Both the position numbers and the translations under genes were made by a program. A DNA stretch of 64,000 bases from an uncultured Fibrobacter sp. GTDB lineage: Bacteria > Fibrobacterota > Fibrobacteria > Fibrobacterales > Fibrobacteraceae. How positions within the stretch are numbered: position 1 is the stretch's first letter; every line of letters begins with the position of its first letter. A model generated the notes under the pieces. It made no database searches. It saw only the letters and a list, made by a program, of their open reading frames with translations, and had not been told where the DNA came from. The stretch lies in contig CAKUXP010000006.1 of the NCBI GenBank assembly GCA_934700345.1, positions 1 to 64,000 of the forward strand, read 5' to 3'. Positions 1 to 8,249 of this stretch are shown here, in pieces.

Positions 1-59
1 TGGACCTGGTCTTCCTGTCGTTCGTCCAGGCGGCCTTGATCTTTATTTGGATCAGATAG

Positions 60-953
60 CGTCAACAGGCCGTAATTAATTCTTCTATCGCCAATGTTGA
101 ATACGAAAACAACCTGCCTAAAAAAATTATCGCTAATGATACAGAATATTACTTTACGTATGACGAACATGGAAATCTGCTAAACATTGAAGACGACATT
201 GGAAATACGAAAACTTTTCTTCATTCACAAAGACTTCCAAATAAACGATACCACAGTATCAATGATTTGCAGAATGAAGTCAACGGTCTTAGAAATTCAC
301 ACAATCAAGAAATATATTCCAAACAAATTTTATCATATTACAGATCATCTAGCAAGTTTTCAACGCTTTCAGTGTGGAACGTTTACAACAAGAAAAATCA
401 ACCTGTTTTTTCCGCCATCTTCAGTGAGCCAACGGGAAGTATGTATTTCTATTTTACGGAATACGACAAAAACGGAAATATGTTCTCTAAAAAAGCAGAA
501 TGCAAATCCTTAACACCTCAAAAAGAAGACTGTAGTTATTGGAAAGAATACGAGAACGGAAAACTCGTTTTTTCCATGAGTTATAATTTTTCAAGACTTT
601 TCTCTTTCACAAAATACGACAAGAATGGAAAAATTCTCTATGAAAAAGAGGATTGCAATTCCGTAACCCCTCAAAAGGAAGACTGTGATTCTTGGGAAGA
701 ATATGAAAATGGAAAACTATTTCATAGTTACTCCAAAGAAAGAGAATTCTGGAAATACTGGTGGCTGGAGAACAAAAAGAACGTGGCCGGGAAAGTTTTT
801 GAATATCATGTAAAGGGAAGCAAGGGAGCATTGTACTTCAACAAAAAAGGAGATATTGAATATCAAAAGGCTCCTAATGGAAGCGAATATTTTTTTGAAA
901 CTTTGTACAACAACGGAAAAAGAAAAAAGAGAATCAGCTATCGTGCAATATAG
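60..953 (+). pseudogene. 5'-truncated repeat protein (YD/MORN-like repeats)
   Basis: The frame is open from just after a TAG at 57-59 to a stop at 951-953, but it contains no ATG. The first usable alternative start is a TTG at 267. Coding character upstream of 267 is clear: a TYDEHGNLL-type repeat lies near 156-185, the same unit seen later. Two copies of a roughly 45-residue repeat follow (YDKNG...TPQKEDC...EYENGKL, about 460-590 and 610-740). Such units resemble MORN-variant/YwqK-like repeats of secreted or toxin-immunity proteins, but I do not recognise the family. AT-rich DNA unlike the kinase gene after it suggests transfer or decay. Reading the same frame upstream of the TAG gives a hydrophobic, unrelated-looking peptide, so the 5' end was probably lost. 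Confidence 0.5.
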
Positions 954-970
954 TTTCTTTAAATTCTTAA

Positions 971-998
971 GGCGCCTGCGCAAGCAGGCGTCTTTTTG
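971..998 (+). terminator. Rho-independent terminator
   Basis: A 7-bp GC stem (CGCCTGC/GCAGGCG) with a GCAA tetraloop is followed by TCTTTTTG. It closes the truncated repeat gene and insulates the kinase operon. Confidence 0.85.
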
Positions 999-1047
999 TC
1001 TTATCCTGTAAAAATTGATTATATTAAAAGCAAGGACTTTTTAAGAG

Positions 1048-3297
1048 ATGGAAGCATTCGAATTCAACATCCACTTTCTGCACGGGGCCATTGTGCTGCT
1101 GTTTTGCATGGTGCTGCTTCCGCTAATCCTTTCGACCGTCCTTTCCAATATCCTCGCCAAGAACCTCCAGAAAAACCTGATCTATCTGCTCCTCCTGGAC
1201 ATTTTCTGGAACGTTCTCGCTTTCGTAGAACAGCTCCCGGAAAGTTACATTTCGGAAACGTCCAGAAAAATCGTCTATCTGGCAGGCGCTCTCTGCTGGG
1301 TCCAATACGGCTACGCCATCATCCGCACGACTATGGGAATCGCCGGAGAATCGCTCAAGCCTTTCTGGAAACGCATCCTTCCCGCATTTCGTTTCTGGAA
1401 CGCGATAGGCATCGTTTTCGTCCTCGCCACAGGAATTTCCGGAAGGTTCTATCCCGAAATCGTGGAAAACTGGTATGGCTATACCGCGGTCAATTCCCTC
1501 TTTACCGTTTTCGCCATTGTCGCATTCCTGGTCTTCCCGGTCATCTGCTCGGCGGTCATCTCGTTCCAGGCGTTGCATACGCGAACCCACCGCATCCATC
1601 GCATAACCTTTGCGACATTCGTTACGGCAATCGTCGGCGGTGTCACCATGGACGCCCTCCTCCCGGCCATGGGACTTTTCCTCTACGGAGAGAGCGCCGC
1701 CATCTTCATGTTCCTCATTACGATAGTCCTCTACCGCGCCAACTCCGCCATTTCGCAGATGGGAATCGACACGTCCGGTTCCCTGAAGCTCATCGTCCAG
1801 GAACTCGAAGACGGCGTCATTCTGTTGAATTCCGACGGAAAGATCGAAATGGCAAACCCGTCGGTCTGCAAGATGCTGGGCTTCGGTGAAAAGATTCTCC
1901 TGCAGAACCCTATTTCCCGCTTCATCCCCGATCTCCGCATCCTAGGCCCGCTAAACAACGTCCCCGTCTATCTGAACAATAATTCGCTCGCAGCGACGCT
2001 TTACATTTCGCCGCTCTATTCCAACCGGATCCTGTTCGGCTACAAGGTCATTCTCCGGGATTCCTGCGAAAAGGAGGACTTTCAAAAAAAGTTTTCCAAG
2101 CTCCAGGCGAAATTCAACGACGAACGCGACGCAATCCGCTTTAAAATCATCACGCTCCAGCAGCTCTATCAGACTCAGCAGGTCTTTTTAAATTCCCTGC
2201 TCGACAACATCCCGGCACGACTCTGGGCGAAAAACCTCACAGGTGCCTACACGCAGCAGAACAAGAAGGATATCGCCGTACGCGGAAACAGGATAAGCAT
2301 CGTTGAAAGTCCGGAATTCAGCGAACTGGAAACGCTGGCGCTGGAATCTTCCGGCCACATCGTTGTAAGAAACGAGACGTCCATCGATGAAAACGGAAAG
2401 AAGCACTGGGAAAAGCAGACCGTGGTCCCCATCTTCGACGAGGCCCAGCAGATTAAGGGGATACTCGGGCTAATCGAAGACACGACGGATTTCCATACAA
2501 TCGAAGAGGAAAGAAACCAGCTGCGCGAAAACCTGATCAAGGCGTCGAACTTCGAAGATATGAGCAACCTGGCAGGCGGCCTCGCCCACGATTTCAACAA
2601 CATTCTTTCGGGAATCATCGGCTATTGCGAACTCGCCCAGGCGACCATTCCCGCAACCGCGGATTGCGAGAAGTCGAAAAAATACCTGGAAAACATGCGC
2701 CGCTCCATGAACAACGCAGCAAGCCTCGTGAAGCGTACCTACGACCAGCTCAAGCAGCAAGAAGACAAGCAGGAAAAGAATACGGAAAACTTCAACGTGG
2801 GGCTGGTATTCGACGAGGTCAAGAACGCGCTTCTCCCGATGCTTCCCCAGAATGTCCAGATATTCAAGGAATCCGGGGACGATATGTTCGCCTACGGCAA
2901 CCCGACCGACTTTCACCGCATCATGATGAACATGGGAAAGAACGCCATCCTAGCCATGACCCAGAGCGGCGGTTCCCTAACCTATTCCTGCGTCCGAAAA
3001 GATGTCTCGGAGCAGATCGTTTCGCAATTTTCGACCGTTCCCCCTGGTTCCTACCTATACATTTCCGTAAAAGACACGGGAACCGGCATGACGCCCGATG
3101 TCCTGAAACACGTCTTCACGCCCTATTTCACGACCCGCGCACCGGGGCAGGGTTCGGGAATCGGACTCGCCGTAGCGATGAAACTCATAAAATCCGCCGG
3201 AGCATACGTTTCCATCAACACGACGATCGAAAAAGGAACTAATTTTGAGCTATATTGGCCTTTGGCAAAACAAACGGAGGACAAATCCCATGCCTAA
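1048..3297 (+). CDS. Membrane sensor histidine kinase with 7TM input and PAS domains
   Basis: About the first 235 residues hold seven hydrophobic segments, like the 7TM histidine-kinase N-terminal sensor module. Two PAS-like regions follow (roughly 245-330 and 370-480). The H-box is GGLAHDFNNILSG, with the phospho-accepting His at about 514. The C-terminal ATPase shows the N box (NAILAMTQ) and G boxes (DTGTGM, GSGIGLAVA). The H-box type is that of kinases feeding NtrC-like and CheY-like regulators. Its last 8 nt overlap the downstream response regulator, which has a GGAGGA ribosome site inside the kinase gene. It therefore probably phosphorylates the two regulators downstream. The stimulus is unknown. 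Confidence 0.9.
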   Translation: MEAFEFNIHFLHGAIVLLFCMVLLPLILSTVLSNILAKNLQKNLIYLLLLDIFWNVLAFVEQLPESYISETSRKIVYLAGALCWVQYGYAIIRTTMGIAGESLKPFWKRILPAFRFWNAIGIVFVLATGISGRFYPEIVENWYGYTAVNSLFTVFAIVAFLVFPVICSAVISFQALHTRTHRIHRITFATFVTAIVGGVTMDALLPAMGLFLYGESAAIFMFLITIVLYRANSAISQMGIDTSGSLKLIVQELEDGVILLNSDGKIEMANPSVCKMLGFGEKILLQNPISRFIPDLRILGPLNNVPVYLNNNSLAATLYISPLYSNRILFGYKVILRDSCEKEDFQKKFSKLQAKFNDERDAIRFKIITLQQLYQTQQVFLNSLLDNIPARLWAKNLTGAYTQQNKKDIAVRGNRISIVESPEFSELETLALESSGHIVVRNETSIDENGKKHWEKQTVVPIFDEAQQIKGILGLIEDTTDFHTIEEERNQLRENLIKASNFEDMSNLAGGLAHDFNNILSGIIGYCELAQATIPATADCEKSKKYLENMRRSMNNAASLVKRTYDQLKQQEDKQEKNTENFNVGLVFDEVKNALLPMLPQNVQIFKESGDDMFAYGNPTDFHRIMMNMGKNAILAMTQSGGSLTYSCVRKDVSEQIVSQFSTVPPGSYLYISVKDTGTGMTPDVLKHVFTPYFTTRAPGQGSGIGLAVAMKLIKSAGAYVSINTTIEKGTNFELYWPLAKQTEDKSHA

Positions 3298-3670
3298 AGT
3301 ACTCATCATCGACGACGAAGCAGATATTCGTTCCGTTCTCAAGGATATGCTCGGCATGTCCGGCTATGAAGTGGACACCGCCGAAAACGGAAAGGAAGCG
3401 AAAGAGCTCTACGACAAGAACGAATACGATGTCGTCATCACGGACATCATTATGCCGGAACAGGACGGTTTCGAAGTCATCCTCGACTACCGCAACAAGA
3501 ACCAGCTTGACCGCATCATCGCCATCAGCGGAGGCGGACGCACCTCCTCGGAAGACTACCTGAACATCGCGAACCATTTCGGCGTTTCGTCCATCTTCTC
3601 GAAGCCGCCTAACTACAAGGACCTGATAGCCAAGGTTGATGAAATCGTCGCAGCGCACAAAAAGGGCTAG
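3290..3670 (+). CDS. Single-domain CheY-like response regulator
   Basis: A 126-residue receiver with nothing after it. The acidic pocket is IIDDE, the phospho-acceptor is Asp52 (VVITD) and the conserved Lys lies in FSKP near the end. I start it at the ATG at 3290, where the sequence begins MPKVLIIDD just after a GGAGGA motif, rather than at the longer frame opening at 3245. It overlaps the kinase stop by 8 nt, and the NtrC-type gene starts 9 nt after it. With no output domain, it probably acts through protein contacts or as a phosphate sink for the kinase. Confidence 0.92.
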   Translation: MPKVLIIDDEADIRSVLKDMLGMSGYEVDTAENGKEAKELYDKNEYDVVITDIIMPEQDGFEVILDYRNKNQLDRIIAISGGGRTSSEDYLNIANHFGVSSIFSKPPNYKDLIAKVDEIVAAHKKG

Positions 3671-3679
3671 ACGAAACCC

Positions 3680-5089
3680 ATGAACGTCCTGTTGGCAGAT
3701 GCGGACAGGAAGGCTCTCGACCAGGTCACGCGGACCTGGTCGCTTTCCGGTGTAGAACTTTTCACGGTCTCCGATTCGACAGCCCTTTTCAGCACCGTCG
3801 GAAAAAAGAAGATCGATCTGGCCTTTCTCGATATTTCGTTGCTCCTGCACCGCGATGTCGATGTCATCAGCTTTTTCAAGTCGCATAACCCGGAAGCGGC
3901 GATAGTCCTCTTGTGTACGCCCGAAACGGCCAAGGACGCAGAAAGCGCGCTTTCCCACGGGGCGGAGTCCTATCTTGTGAAGCCCGTCTCCCTCCGCACG
4001 CTCGAAGATGTCGCAAAAAAACATCAACAAGGGCTAGAAACGTCAAACAGCTACCGCGAGTTGCAGGATCATCTGCTCGAAAACCTCCTCGGGGATACGC
4101 CCGGAATGCAGAAGATCTTGCGCCTTCTCTACAAGGTCGCCCCCACAACCAGTTCCGTGCTGATTACGGGCGAATCCGGTTCGGGCAAGGAATTTCTCGC
4201 AAGGATCGTTCACCGGCTTTCCAAGCGTGCAAGCGAACCTTTTATCGCCGTAAACTGCAGCGCGATTCCGGAGAACCTGGTCGAAAGCGAGCTTTTCGGC
4301 AGCAAGAAAGGCGCCTTTACCGGCTCGACATCCGACAAGAAAGGGCTCTTCGAAGAAGCGAACGGCGGAACACTCTTCCTCGACGAAATCGGCGAGCTTT
4401 CCCAGGCAACGCAGGTCAAGCTTTTACGATTCCTGCAAAGCCACGAAACCCGGCGGGTTGGCGAAACGGAAACGCGTTACCTCGATGTCCGAATCATCGC
4501 GGCGACCAACGCGGACCTCGCCGTCGAAATGACGAAAAAGACTTTCCGGGAAGACCTCTACTACCGGTTGAACACGTTCCACATCCACGTTCCCCCGCTC
4601 CGGGAACGCCGTTCGACCATCCCGAACCTCGTCAAATACTTTATCCTGAAATCCGAAAAGGAAGAGCACAAGGTCATCCAGAAGATTGATCCGGCAGCGC
4701 AAATGGCCCTCGCCACTTACAGCTATCCGGGAAACGTCCGCGAACTCGAAAACATCATCGAACATGCGGTCGTGCTTTCCGAAAACGGAATAATCAGGCT
4801 CGAAGACCTGCCGGACGAGCTGAACGATTCCATGCCAAACAAAGAGCTCTTGCCCGCTCCGGGAAGGACATCCGAAAGCCGCCCCGGAACGCCCTTGGAA
4901 AGCGGCTCCCCCCAAAAGCTCGGTTACGACTCTCCCGACGAAATCCTTCCGCTAGACGAAATGGAAAAGCGGCACATTTTGCGCGCCCTAGATATCTGCA
5001 AAGGCAACAAGACCGAGGTCGCGGAACGCCTCGGAATCAGCCGGGCGACACTCTGGCGAAAGCTCAAGGACCACAAGATCGAAATCTAG
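3680..5089 (+). CDS. NtrC-family sigma-54-dependent response regulator
   Basis: Domain order is receiver (1-120, likely phospho-Asp51 in LAFLD, Lys in LVKPVS), AAA+ sigma-54 interaction domain (about 135-370) and a Fis-type helix-turn-helix at the end (GNKTEVAERLGISRATLWRK). Walker A is GESGSGKE near 163-170 and Walker B is GGTLFLDEIGE. The sigma-54-contacting loop reads GAFTGS rather than the usual GAFTGA. It is the last gene of the kinase-regulator-activator set and should drive sigma-54 promoters when phosphorylated. The hairpin at 5137-5157 may end its transcript. Confidence 0.93.
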   Translation: MNVLLADADRKALDQVTRTWSLSGVELFTVSDSTALFSTVGKKKIDLAFLDISLLLHRDVDVISFFKSHNPEAAIVLLCTPETAKDAESALSHGAESYLVKPVSLRTLEDVAKKHQQGLETSNSYRELQDHLLENLLGDTPGMQKILRLLYKVAPTTSSVLITGESGSGKEFLARIVHRLSKRASEPFIAVNCSAIPENLVESELFGSKKGAFTGSTSDKKGLFEEANGGTLFLDEIGELSQATQVKLLRFLQSHETRRVGETETRYLDVRIIAATNADLAVEMTKKTFREDLYYRLNTFHIHVPPLRERRSTIPNLVKYFILKSEKEEHKVIQKIDPAAQMALATYSYPGNVRELENIIEHAVVLSENGIIRLEDLPDELNDSMPNKELLPAPGRTSESRPGTPLESGSPQKLGYDSPDEILPLDEMEKRHILRALDICKGNKTEVAERLGISRATLWRKLKDHKIEI

Positions 5090-5270
5090 GTCTAGAACAG
5101 GAAAACCCCGTCAACGGACAGCCTGGAAACAAATCAGGCCGAGAGATTCTCTCAGCCTTTCGATTGTAGATTTTCTTGGACTTGACGATTCGCTCCCGAA
5201 ACTTCCGTCCGTTTTCGGTTTCTTCGATGCGCAGCTTTCGCAGCCTCTTTGTTTCCTTGTATTCCTTCAT
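5064..5270 (-). CDS. Small basic protein; ORF passes through a hairpin before any stop (ArfA-like layout)
   Basis: A 68-codon frame whose first 38 codons encode a Lys/Arg/Glu-rich peptide with ordinary codon use, ending in FRERIVKSKKIYNRK. A perfect hairpin (5137-5157) then lies inside the frame. After it the frame continues with non-descript sequence into the antisense of the ntrC 3' end. ArfA of Proteobacteria, a backup to tmRNA, has a similar basic FRxRVxKxKKGKGSYxRK core and also has a hairpin before its stop codon, giving nonstop mRNA. The resemblance is by eye and lacks the GKG triplet. No Shine-Dalgarno is present. A TAATAT box ends 6 nt before the ATG. Function is unproven, and it could be an unrelated small basic protein. 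Confidence 0.5.
   Translation of the reverse strand: MKEYKETKRLRKLRIEETENGRKFRERIVKSKKIYNRKAERISRPDLFPGCPLTGFSCSRPRFRSCGP
5137..5157. terminator. Hairpin between ntrC-type gene and small basic ORF
   Basis: A 21-nt inverted repeat with a 9-bp stem (one G.U pair) and a 3-nt loop. On the plus strand it is followed by TTTCGATTG and on the minus strand by TGATTTGTTT, both weak U tracts. It may terminate transcripts from either side, or be an RNase III-type cleavage site within the small minus-strand ORF. Confidence 0.55.
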
Positions 5271-5310
5271 GATTAAATATTAGCCAAAAATCTGCATCGC
5301 GCAAAAAGGG

Positions 5311-5343
5311 CAAAAAAATAACAGCCGGAAAACTCCGACTGTT
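5311..5343 (-). terminator. Rho-independent terminator of rplU-rpmA
   Basis: Read on the minus strand: a 10-bp stem (AACAGTCGGA/TCCGGCTGTT, one G.T pair) with a GTTT loop, then ATTTTTTTG. It begins about 20 nt after the rpmA stop codon. Confidence 0.9.
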
Positions 5344-5363
5344 AAAATCGCGGAAAGAGCCGC

Positions 5364-5618
5364 TTACGATTCCGGATAGACCGAAACCTTCTGGGCGCCT
5401 GCGTTCTGTTCGAACTTCACCTTGCCATCGACGAGGGCGAACAGGGTAAAATCCTTGCCCATGCCGACGTTTACGCCCGGGTGGAAGTGGGAACCGCGCT
5501 GGCGGACGATGATGCCGCCGGCCTTGATGGTTTCGCCGCCATACTTCTTGACGCCGAGATATTTCGGGTTGGAATCGCGTCCGTTACGAACGGAGCCTTG
5601 ACCTTTCTTGTGAGCCAT
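5364..5618 (-). CDS. rpmA: 50S ribosomal protein bL27
   Basis: 84 residues, the usual bL27 length, beginning [19 protein letters not shown] and carrying the typical [21 protein letters not shown] core. bL27 sits near the peptidyl-transferase centre. The N-terminus starts directly with AHKKG, without the cleavable extension known in Firmicutes. It lies 3 nt downstream of rplU with a GGAGG ribosome site at the junction, the standard rplU-rpmA pair, and is followed by a strong terminator. Confidence 0.98.
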   Translation of the reverse strand: MAHKKGQGSVRNGRDSNPKYLGVKKYGGETIKAGGIIVRQRGSHFHPGVNVGMGKDFTLFALVDGKVKFEQNAGAQKVSVYPES

Positions 5619-5621
5619 TGT

Positions 5622-6110
5622 TTAAGCCTCCTTCGACTTGCGGATGGAATTCTTCTTGACCTTGGCGGGCTTCGGAAGACCTTGGGCAATCTTTTCCTTG
5701 CGGGTCAGAGGAACGTTCTGGACCTTCTGGGCGGCAAGGGCCTTGATGCGGGCGCGGTTGCGTTCGATAATCTTCGGATCGACGACTTCGGATTCTGCAC
5801 CGGCATGAAGTTCCGTGACGAGCACTTCCGTATAGCCCTGACGATGGCCGTTACGACGGACGTAACGGGTGCGACGCTTCTTTTTAAAGACGATAATCGT
5901 GTCTTCCTTGTCGTGGGCGAGAACTTCGACCTTGACAGAAGCATCGTTCAGGACAGGGGTGCCGACCTTGACTTCCTTTCCGTTGGAGAAAAGAAGGACG
6001 GACTTGAGCTCCAGAGAAGATCCGACAGCAGCATCGACGCTCGGGACTTTGTAAGTCTTGCCGACTTCGACTTTGTACTGGAAACCACCTGTTTCAACAA
6101 TAGAATACAT
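5622..6110 (-). CDS. rplU: 50S ribosomal protein bL21 with C-terminal extension
   Basis: Residues 1 to about 105 are a normal bL21 (MYSIVETGGFQYKVEVGKTY start, FKKKRRTRYVRRNGHRQGYT near the end of the core). About 55 further basic residues follow (ERNRARIKALAAQ..., ending KSKEA), so the protein is 162 residues against about 103 in most bacteria. I chose the ATG at 6110 over the longer frame opening at 6200, because it matches the family N-terminus and has an AAGGAA ribosome site. A TATATTTG box lies about 33 nt upstream. Confidence 0.96.
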   Translation of the reverse strand: MYSIVETGGFQYKVEVGKTYKVPSVDAAVGSSLELKSVLLFSNGKEVKVGTPVLNDASVKVEVLAHDKEDTIIVFKKKRRTRYVRRNGHRQGYTEVLVTELHAGAESEVVDPKIIERNRARIKALAAQKVQNVPLTRKEKIAQGLPKPAKVKKNSIRKSKEA

Positions 6111-6143
6111 AATATTCCTTTTTTTAGGTTTGCTGTGGGGCTT

Positions 6144-6151
6144 CAAATATA
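6144..6151 (-). promoter_or_regulatory. TAnnTTTG promoter box of rplU-rpmA
   Basis: TATATTTG on the minus strand, matching the Bacteroidetes -7 consensus. It leaves a leader of about 28 nt containing the AAGGAA ribosome site. Confidence 0.6.
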
Positions 6152-6497
6152 GAAAAAATTGTGGATTTTTGGAGGGATTTTTTTCTTTTTTTTGGGGCAT
6201 CTAAGCGGAAAAATTTTGCAAATTTATCCGGGATAAAAGTTTTTGTTGTCCGAGGAACGGTTTATGTCCGCCGTCATTCTGGAACGACCGAAAGGAGTGA
6301 TAGAATCAGTTCTAAGCTCAGACTTGGATCCTATCGCTCCGCGCTGCTATGCTCCAGGATGACTGTTTATCGCGCAAGGCCTTGCAGATCGCTAAGCGAA
6401 CTTTTACTCTCCTCACTCTCAACATTTCATACTTAGCTTAGGCTAGTCCCTGACGCAGCAAATAGGGGACGCTTGATGATTGATTTGATGATTTTAA
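6152..6497. other. Intergenic stretch between rplU and a convergent-side lipoprotein gene
   Basis: Apart from the palindromic repeat at 6273-6363, nothing coding is convincing here. The rest is AT-rich, with poly-T runs at 6170-6200. Confidence 0.5.
6273..6363. repeat. Imperfect 91-bp palindrome, probable dispersed intergenic element
   Basis: The left end (GTCATTCTGGA...GATAGAATC) is an imperfect reverse complement of the right end (GATCCTATCGC...CCAGGATGAC), so the transcript could fold into one long hairpin. It has no coding frame. The form resembles dispersed palindromic/MITE-like units. Only one copy was noticed in this window. Confidence 0.6.
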
Positions 6498-6932
6498 TTA
6501 AAATTTTGCAGTGGTTATTCGAAAAGCGCCCGTCCAAGTATTGAATTTTTCCGAATCAAAAGCTCTAACGGAAGTCATTTCTAGATTGCAGACCGTTGAT
6601 TTTTTTTTGTTTGCTACATAAATCCTTTCCGTCTTTGTTTCGAACGCAGACAAATTGATGTAATCCGAACTATAATATGAAATGTGAGCACTAGAATCAC
6701 ATTTAACAGAATAATCTAGATAAAAGCTAAGATATTTTTCTGTATTATTTTTCAAAACAAGGTTCAAAACTGTTTCTGATAGGATATAAAAATCCACAAC
6801 ATTAAAAGTTTCGCCAGGGACAAGCATTTCCCTCTCTTTTTCTCCGCCTTCGTTTGAAGCAACAATCGTCTCAGATTGAGAACAACCCATCAAACTCATT
6901 ATAATAGACAACGCAAAGAATAGATATTTCAT
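6498..6932 (-). CDS. Lipoprotein of unknown function
   Basis: 144 residues. The N-terminal signal ends in a lipobox (SLMGC, Cys about 17), so it should be anchored in the outer or inner membrane facing the periplasm. The rest is beta-rich in composition, with no motif I recognise (FNVVDFYILSETVLNL...). It starts 10 nt after the stop of the Cys-rich surface protein gene on the same strand, so the two are probably one transcript. Both are AT-rich relative to surrounding housekeeping genes, suggesting accessory DNA. Confidence 0.75.
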   Translation of the reverse strand: MKYLFFALSIIMSLMGCSQSETIVASNEGGEKEREMLVPGETFNVVDFYILSETVLNLVLKNNTEKYLSFYLDYSVKCDSSAHISYYSSDYINLSAFETKTERIYVANKKKSTVCNLEMTSVRAFDSEKFNTWTGAFRITTAKF

Positions 6933-6942
6933 CCTTTATCTC

Positions 6943-8115
6943 CTATAAAAATATAAATCGCATTCCCAAGAATATCAATTTTTCATCAGAAACCAACGAA
7001 TCTCTAAAGATTGTCGAAAAAAACATCAGATAAAGATCAATCGCAAAATTACGTTCTTTCGAAGATTCCCAAAACCGAGTCCCCACTTCTATTCCTGCCG
7101 TAGAAAAAGGCACCGAATAAGATATTTCAACGTTATCCTCGCTAAAATCAACGTTAGTCCCTAAATTCATAGAAACGACCGGTCTCAAGTAGAATTGAAT
7201 ATTGTCAAGTTTTGAAGCAAAAACAAATGCTAAATTCAATCTCGTACTAAGAAAAGATAAATTATAGTGGCTACTAGAAATAACCCCGATTGTCACAGCC
7301 GGTCCCAAATTTATTTTTTTTTGCAAAAAAAGCCACTCCAAACCGATTTCGCCTCCAAAAGCAAGCCCTGTCCCAACCGGAATTTCTCCCCCAATAAATC
7401 CAGCAATTTCAGCAGACAAATCATTAAGGATAGGATCTTCTTTGCAAATTTCAAACTCGCCAACAGTTTCCAAATGATAGCCGGAATCACACTCCCAACC
7501 CTTTTTCCCACCGACAAGCGCATGCGCATGTTCCGGCAAATCGTCACATTCAAAATCAGAAACCTTGTATTGTCCACTAGAACAAACAGCTAGTTCTTGG
7601 CAGCTACCATCCGCATATCTATAGCCATAGTCACAATTCCAACCTCCAGAACGAGACAGATGTGAGTGCTCCGGTATCTTTACACAACGACCGTCCACAT
7701 ATTCATAGCCATAACCACATTCGTTGATATCGAAAACAATTTCAACAAATTTAGTATCAAAGAACTCAGGAAATTCGACATCTTTGTAGGAATAGCCTTT
7801 AGCAAAATGTTCATCATAATCAAAGAGTAAACGCCGATAAGCATTCCCAAGCCACACTCCGTTCTCTGTAAGGCAATGTATTTTTTTTACATCGCAATCG
7901 CCAGAAACTTCAACCAAGCCTTCCCAACTCCTACCATAAAAAAACTCTATGCGAGCTTCGCACCTGCTAGAGGACTCAGTTTCAATTTCAAATTTTACCA
8001 GATTTTCATATGGAATAAAAGAGTGAGAAGATTTGACATCCTTAACAACTCGATACTCCTTTGCAGATAACAAAGTTCCTGAAAAGAACAACAAAAAACA
8101 AATTTTATACAGCAT
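6943..8115 (-). CDS. Secreted Cys-rich repeat protein with C-terminal barrel-like domain
   Basis: 390 residues with a signal peptide (about 1-18, ending LLSA/KE). Residues about 125-235 hold three related modules of the form CxxGYxYxDGxC ... PEHxH ... WxCDxGY, likely small disulphide-bonded repeats. From about 235 on, alternating hydrophobic strands with a final aromatic Phe-rich end (GMRFIFL) look like an outer-membrane beta-barrel. I infer a surface-exposed anchor with Cys-rich loops. It is the first gene of a two-gene unit with the lipoprotein downstream and is divergent from the GH2 gene. The family is not recognised. Confidence 0.75.
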   Translation of the reverse strand: MLYKICFLLFFSGTLLSAKEYRVVKDVKSSHSFIPYENLVKFEIETESSSRCEARIEFFYGRSWEGLVEVSGDCDVKKIHCLTENGVWLGNAYRRLLFDYDEHFAKGYSYKDVEFPEFFDTKFVEIVFDINECGYGYEYVDGRCVKIPEHSHLSRSGGWNCDYGYRYADGSCQELAVCSSGQYKVSDFECDDLPEHAHALVGGKKGWECDSGYHLETVGEFEICKEDPILNDLSAEIAGFIGGEIPVGTGLAFGGEIGLEWLFLQKKINLGPAVTIGVISSSHYNLSFLSTRLNLAFVFASKLDNIQFYLRPVVSMNLGTNVDFSEDNVEISYSVPFSTAGIEVGTRFWESSKERNFAIDLYLMFFSTIFRDSLVSDEKLIFLGMRFIFL

Positions 8116-8249
8116 AACATTTCCAAAAAGAACTCCGCGGCAAACGATAAGAAAAAAAAAGCTTTGTCAATGGTTTTCGTTTTCACCCGGAAAAAAGTAT
8201 CCCAGGCTCTTGCAGAGAGCGTTTTCCAAAATTTTTCCGCGAAAATTTC

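Noticed and set aside
6161..6436. 91-codon plus-strand frame in the rplU upstream gap
   Set aside because: It runs through the palindromic repeat and has no ribosome site or motif.
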